Position numbers and translations under genes: made by a program. Shown here piece after piece: positions 6,684 to 10,195 of a stretch of DNA of 10,195 nucleotides. Source of the stretch: DATEMK01 sp035275625 (GTDB taxonomy: Bacteria; Bacteroidota; Bacteroidia; AKYH767-A; OLB10); NCBI GenBank assembly GCA_035275625.1, contig DATEMK010000582.1, positions 1-10,195 on the forward strand. The letters run 5' to 3'. Every line of letters starts with the position of its first letter. Position 1 is the first letter of the stretch. Under the pieces are notes generated by a model. The model did not search any database. It was not told the DNA's origin and saw only the letters and a program-made list of their open reading frames with translations.

Positions 6684-7424
6684 TCAGCTTTTTTTTCCCA
6701 CTCTCAAAAATGCCGGGAATGAAACTTTCTTTTTTTCATTTTCCTGCCAGCAGCTTCTTAAATTATTTATAATCTCATCCAGCGGATTCTCATTATTGTT
6801 TCTGTCTTTATAATGCTGAACTGCTGACCATGAATTAAGGAAACCAATTAACTGTTCTAAATTCCAATCATAAACAGATTTAAAAGCAGGTGTTGGAATT
6901 TCAATGAAAGGAAATGGAATCGTTTTGTAATGTTCATCAATATATTTTCTTTCTTCATCCCAATAAGAATTGAGAATATTGGAATACAGATGATCTATTA
7001 TTTTATCAGCCTTTTGATCAATTATGCAAAGACCATAACCGATCACTGCGATAATACCTTCGGGCTTCAGCGTTCTTTTCACCTCGGCATAAAATTTTGA
7101 GAAATCAAACCAGTGTATTGCCTGTGCTACGGTAATGAGGTCAAATTCATTGTCACCAAAAGTTGTTTGTTCAGCTTTTTCAACTTTGTAAATGATATTC
7201 TTTCTGATAATTGCATTCTTAATTTGTTTTTCACTCAGGTCGGTGGCAAAGATTTTTTCAAAATAATTTGCAAGCTCACTTGCTATCTGTCCATTTCCTG
7301 TTCCTGCGTCCCAGGCAATCTTTCGTGAATGAACCAATGGAATTAAAAAATCAAAAAGCGCTGCAGGGTAGGAGGGACGGAATTGTGAATATAAATTTGC
7401 TACTTTAGAAAAATTATCTTTCAT
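6684..7424 (-). CDS. Class I SAM-dependent methyltransferase (Methyltransf_11 type)
   Basis: Small soluble enzyme expected to move a methyl group from S-adenosylmethionine; the acceptor is unknown. The 246 residues open with the SKVANLYSQFRPSYP segment typical of a widespread subgroup that includes yeast trans-aconitate methyltransferase-like proteins. Motif I is WDAGTGNGQ at 38-46, with Asp39 and a Gly-rich loop. The acidic residue expected to hold the SAM ribose is Asp62 (FATDLSE). The post-motif region is FDLITVAQAIHWFDF (about 94-108), and motif III is LKPEGIIAVIGYG (about 119-131). The C-terminal half is Trp/Tyr- and Lys-rich and probably forms the acceptor-binding cap. The gene is divergent from the PorE-like gene, with a 108-nt spacer. 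A box reading TATCTTTA on the minus strand at 7457-7464 could be its -7 element. Substrate names such as trans-aconitate should not be transferred without evidence. Confidence 0.85.
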   Translation of the reverse strand: MKDNFSKVANLYSQFRPSYPAALFDFLIPLVHSRKIAWDAGTGNGQIASELANYFEKIFATDLSEKQIKNAIIRKNIIYKVEKAEQTTFGDNEFDLITVAQAIHWFDFSKFYAEVKRTLKPEGIIAVIGYGLCIIDQKADKIIDHLYSNILNSYWDEERKYIDEHYKTIPFPFIEIPTPAFKSVYDWNLEQLIGFLNSWSAVQHYKDRNNNENPLDEIINNLRSCWQENEKKKVSFPAFLRVGKKS

Positions 7425-7456
7425 TTTCTATTCTGCGGAAATTATTTACCCGGAAG

Positions 7457-7464
7457 TAAAGATA
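7457..7464 (-). promoter_or_regulatory. Weak candidate -7 box for the methyltransferase gene
   Basis: The minus strand reads TATCTTTA, one mismatch from TAnnTTTG, 33 nt before the methyltransferase ATG. The -33 side is not convincing. No equally good box was found for the divergent PorE-like gene in the same spacer; TAATTTTA at 7521-7528 is too close to its ATG to be persuasive. Confidence 0.3.
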
Positions 7465-7532
7465 AAATTTTCACGGAAACAACAGCAGACATTTTTAAAT
7501 TATCCTTTTCTTTACCAAAATAATTTTACCGG

Positions 7533-9467
7533 ATGAAAATTTTTTTAGTTGCTTTATTTCTAGTGCTGACGGTTAGCGCCTGTTTTGCACAAAAAAAAGC
7601 TGTTTATAGCTCTCAATCATCAAAAGCAATTAAAAATTTTGAAAATGCTTTAAAGTATCTGGATGTTAATAATTACGATAAAACAAAAGAAGCCTTGGGC
7701 GATGCCATTGGTGCAGATCCTGGTTTTATTGAAGCCCACATGTTGCTGGGCGATGTCCTTGCTCAACAAAATAATTTTAAGGATGCTGTTAACGAATACA
7801 AGAAAGCATATAGCATCAATCCCAATTTTTTTCCTTCCGGTTATTATTCATTGGCTAATTATGAAATGACTGACGGACAATATGAAGGCGCTAAGGAACA
7901 TTTTCTGAAATACATTTCAAATCCGGGTATAAATCCTGAAAAGAAAGAAGATTCTCAGTTGCAAATAAAAAAATGCGATTTTGCAATAGACGCTCTTAAA
8001 CATCCTGTCCTTTTTGATCCTAAAAATCTTGGTGCAAATATTAACTCTGAATATGATGAGTATTTTCCATCGTTTACAGTTGATGAAAGTGAATTGTTAT
8101 TTACCCGTAATTTAACTTCTCCTGAAAATAGAGAAGGGCAGGAGGATTTTTTTATCAGTGATAAAATAAATGGTGAATGGCAAAATGCAAAACCTCTTGG
8201 TCCCCCGGTTAATTCTTCGCTGAATGAAGGCGCTCCTTCGTTTTCATGCGATGGCAAGCTTATTTTTTTTACAGAATGCGATCGTCCTGAAGGACACGGC
8301 TCGTGCGATATTTATTACAGCCGTCTCAACGGAACCCGCTGGACCAAGCCCATCAATTTAGGGCCTGTTATCAATACAGGTGCATGGGAAACGCAGCCTT
8401 CTTTTGCATCAGATGGCAAAACGCTTTATTTTGTAAGAGGAAGTGGCGAAAAAATAAATAATAATAAAGATGCGGATATTTATGTTTCTCAGGTTTCAGC
8501 AAATGGTTGGAGTGAGCCGCAAAAGCTTCCTCCTAACATTAACAGTGACCAAAAGGAACAAGGGGTATACATTCATCCGGACAATCAAACACTGTATTTT
8601 ATGTCTGAAGGTCATGTGGGAATGGGTGGTGTTGATATTTTTGTTTCAAAGAAAAAGCAGGATGGTTCCTGGGGCGATCCGGTGAATCTTGGTTACCCGA
8701 TAAACACATCCGGTGACGAAATGAAGTTAATTGTAAACCCTAAAGGTGATAAAGCCTGTTTCTCTTCGAACCGCCCCGGAGGGTCAGGTGGTTTTGATTT
8801 GTATTCTTTTGATTTGTACGATGCCATCAAAGCCAATACAGTAAGTTATGTGAAAGGCAAGGTTGTCAATTCACAAACAACCCAGCCTGTCGGAGCCAGG
8901 TTTGAAATTATTGACATCAGCAACGGAAATACAATTGTTGAATCTTCTTCTGATAATACAACCGGTGAATTTGTTGTTACACTTCCTTCAGGAAAAGATT
9001 ATGCGCTTAATGTTTCCAAAGAAGGTTTTTTGTTTTACTCAGATCACTTCAGTTGTAAAGATACTGCTGCGGTGAAAGATGCTTATCACCTTGATATTTC
9101 GTTACACCCGCTTGTTGCTGGCGAAAAAGTTATCCTGAAAAATATTTTTTTTGAAACCAATTCTTATGATCTTCAGCCGGAATCATTTCCCGAACTGAAT
9201 AAATTAATTTCATTTTTAAAGCTCAATCCAAAAGCAGCCATTGAAGTGAGCGGGCATACGGATAACGTTGGTGATGTTAAAAGCAATCAAACGCTTTCTG
9301 AAAAAAGAGCTAAGTCAGTTTATGATTTTCTTGTTAAAGGCGGTATTGATCCTGTAAGGCTAACTTTTAAAGGTTATGGTGAAACCAAACCCATCGCACC
9401 TAACGAGACTGAAGATGGACGAAGCCTGAACAGGAGGACAGAGTTTGCAATTACTGCCGTGAAATAA
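7533..9467 (+). CDS. PorE-like protein: TPR, five-bladed propeller, CRD-like domain, OmpA C-terminal domain
   Basis: Predicted outer-membrane-associated periplasmic scaffold that grips peptidoglycan. Residues 1-20 are an export signal. It could be cut by signal peptidase I after CFA, or at Cys17 as a lipoprotein (VSAC fits a lipobox). Residues about 30-155 are TPR helices. Residues about 172-430 contain five PD40/WD40-like blades, each with a PSF(S/T/A)xDG(K)-like turn or variant: EYFPSFTVDE, GAPSFSCDGK, TQPSFASDGK, GVYIHPDNQT and KLIVNPKGDK. A carboxypeptidase-regulatory-like beta domain follows (about 437-525), then an OmpA C-terminal domain (about 533-644). In that domain the peptidoglycan-binding pair is Asp577 (GHTDN) and Arg592 (SEKRAKSV), 15 apart as in E. 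coli OmpA. This exact domain order is that of Porphyromonas gingivalis PorE (PG1058), a type IX secretion component. Bacteroidota carry several paralogues with this build, so a T9SS role is likely but not proven. Confidence 0.88.
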   Translation: MKIFLVALFLVLTVSACFAQKKAVYSSQSSKAIKNFENALKYLDVNNYDKTKEALGDAIGADPGFIEAHMLLGDVLAQQNNFKDAVNEYKKAYSINPNFFPSGYYSLANYEMTDGQYEGAKEHFLKYISNPGINPEKKEDSQLQIKKCDFAIDALKHPVLFDPKNLGANINSEYDEYFPSFTVDESELLFTRNLTSPENREGQEDFFISDKINGEWQNAKPLGPPVNSSLNEGAPSFSCDGKLIFFTECDRPEGHGSCDIYYSRLNGTRWTKPINLGPVINTGAWETQPSFASDGKTLYFVRGSGEKINNNKDADIYVSQVSANGWSEPQKLPPNINSDQKEQGVYIHPDNQTLYFMSEGHVGMGGVDIFVSKKKQDGSWGDPVNLGYPINTSGDEMKLIVNPKGDKACFSSNRPGGSGGFDLYSFDLYDAIKANTVSYVKGKVVNSQTTQPVGARFEIIDISNGNTIVESSSDNTTGEFVVTLPSGKDYALNVSKEGFLFYSDHFSCKDTAAVKDAYHLDISLHPLVAGEKVILKNIFFETNSYDLQPESFPELNKLISFLKLNPKAAIEVSGHTDNVGDVKSNQTLSEKRAKSVYDFLVKGGIDPVRLTFKGYGETKPIAPNETEDGRSLNRRTEFAITAVK

Positions 9468-9490
9468 ACGATTCGCGGGAGACAATAAAA

Positions 9491-9895
9491 TCAGGAAGCG
9501 AGATAATTAAGCTGTTTGTTTGTAAACGGCTTTACAAAATATCCGTCTATGTCAAATTTCCCGGCACGGCTGATATCTTTCGGATGATTGGAACCTGACA
9601 AAATAAAAATTTTTGGCTTTTCATTTTCAGGAATCGGAATACGTTTGAATTCGGTAAGAAAATCAAAACCATCCATTTCGGGCATGTTAATGTCCACCAG
9701 GATAAGGTCAGGAAAGTGATTCAATACCGTTTTATCACCCGTATTTACGCTGTGGATAAAATCCATGGCTTCCTTTCCCGTTTTGAAGGTATAAAAATGA
9801 GCAGCCAGTTTATTTCGCTCCTGGTAGCATTTTACCAGGTAGGTGCTGTCATCATCATCATCTATCATCAGCATGCATTTGTATTTGTGTTTCAT
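9491..9895 (-). CDS. Stand-alone response regulator receiver protein (CheY-like)
   Basis: Single-domain receiver of 134 residues with no output domain, expected to be phosphorylated by a histidine kinase and to act by protein contact. The acidic pocket is the MIDDDDDS stretch (Asp12-Asp16), the phospho-acceptor is Asp68 (LILVDINMPEMDG), the switch Ser is Ser100 (FILSGS), and the conserved lysine is Lys122 (YFVKPF). Every receiver residue is present. The insert before the acceptor strand (about 50-62, NTGDKTVLNHFPD) resembles the Rcp1-type receivers found with phytochrome and hybrid kinases. No kinase gene lies in the window. It converges on the PorE-like gene with only 23 nt between stops and no obvious terminator. 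No clear -7 box was found upstream of its ATG at 9893-9895. Confidence 0.93.
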   Translation of the reverse strand: MKHKYKCMLMIDDDDDSTYLVKCYQERNKLAAHFYTFKTGKEAMDFIHSVNTGDKTVLNHFPDLILVDINMPEMDGFDFLTEFKRIPIPENEKPKIFILSGSNHPKDISRAGKFDIDGYFVKPFTNKQLNYLAS

Positions 9896-10195
9896 GGATT
9901 AAGTTTTTATATGGTTTCACGAAACATTGACACAAAACCTGTTCCACATTTTAATTGTGATTAAGAAGATTATCAATAGTTTAATTAACAATCACCCGCT
10001 CATTTTTGATAATGAGGCAATTAAATAGAAAAAACAATGCTTGCCCTATTCAACAATAAACTTCCCGCTGCGGGAAATTATTCCATCATTCACCTTTAAA
10101 AATAAATCCCTTTTGAAATAAAAGAAACATTAATCATTGCGCAGCTCCCCCTCTCTCCGCGGAGGGTAAATGCCCGGTGGACACTTGAGCCGGCT
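9896..10195. other. Gene-free stretch of 300 bases at the right edge
   Basis: No plausible coding frame, tRNA or other RNA gene is visible here. The first 165 bases are AT-rich. A compact palindrome lies at 10062-10076. From about 10140 the composition switches to GC- and pyrimidine-rich, and this stretch contains the 10-bp palindrome CTCCGCGGAG (10155-10164). It is probably the upstream region of the receiver gene plus the edge of a further element or gene outside the window. Confidence 0.6.
10062..10076. repeat. Compact 7-bp palindrome with one-base centre
   Basis: TTCCCGC (10062-10068) and GCGGGAA (10070-10076) are exact reverse complements around a single T. As RNA it would fold as a five-pair GC-rich hairpin with a GCTGC loop. 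On the minus strand it is followed by GTTTATTGTT, a weak T-rich tail, so it may terminate a leftward gene lying beyond the window. It could equally be an operator for a dimeric regulator. Confidence 0.4.

Noticed and set aside
6661..6692. AAAGCT/AGCTTT pair followed by T-run as a terminator
   Set aside because: The stem is only 6 bp with a loop of about 19 nt, and the T-run overlaps the end of the methyltransferase coding region.
7521..7528. TAATTTTA as the promoter of the PorE-like gene
   Set aside because: It ends 4 nt before the ATG, which would put the start site inside the coding region, and the final G of the -7 box is missing.
9850..9866. CATCATCATCATC run as a possible microsatellite
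   Set aside because: On the coding strand it encodes the acidic Asp cluster of the receiver domain, a functional requirement that explains the repeat.
10140..10195. Partial tRNA or rRNA at the right edge
   Set aside because: The GC-rich block shows no acceptor or T-loop pattern on either strand and no familiar rRNA motif.

Overview
The window looks like a chromosomal segment from a member of the Bacteroidota; I cannot resolve the class. Four things point there: DUF4199 and PorE-like proteins, which are typical of this phylum; ftsK followed directly by a lolA-like gene, an order I recall from many Bacteroidota; starts preceded by A/T-rich sequence with no Shine-Dalgarno; and promoter-like boxes of the Bacteroidota -7 type (TAnnTTTG or TAnnTTCG) upstream of several genes. 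There is no mobile element, CRISPR array, tRNA, rRNA or phage gene. Most of the window is ordinary housekeeping and envelope biology.

Left part, rightward (1-3512): the 3' three quarters of ftsK (DNA translocase, cut by the window edge), a LolA-like periplasmic lipoprotein carrier, and a DUF4199 membrane protein. The gaps after ftsK and after lolA each hold an inverted array of short units of about 8 nt. Each array begins at or within 3 nt of the upstream stop codon and lies just before a promoter-like box. The two arrays share a design but not a sequence, and they are the most unusual structure here.

Middle part, leftward (3501-7424): ornithine aminotransferase (rocD), which overlaps the DUF4199 gene tail-to-tail by 12 nt; an LpxL/HtrB-family acyltransferase; an FKBP-type peptidyl-prolyl isomerase lipoprotein; and a small SAM-dependent methyltransferase. 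A perfect 19-bp inverted repeat with A and T tracts separates the isomerase gene from the acyltransferase gene and is a strong intrinsic-terminator candidate.

Right part (7425-10195): a PorE-like multidomain protein (TPR, five-bladed propeller, carboxypeptidase-regulatory-like domain, OmpA C-terminal peptidoglycan-binding domain) reads rightward. It converges on a stand-alone CheY-type receiver protein. The last 300 bases have no gene. They hold a compact palindrome and end in an abrupt GC-rich stretch that looks like the edge of another element or gene.

The shared theme is the cell envelope: lipoprotein sorting (LolA), lipid A or other lipid acylation, envelope protein folding (the FKBP isomerase) and a possible type IX secretion component (PorE-like). 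I found no convincing new multi-gene system. The findings below are mostly about intergenic architecture.
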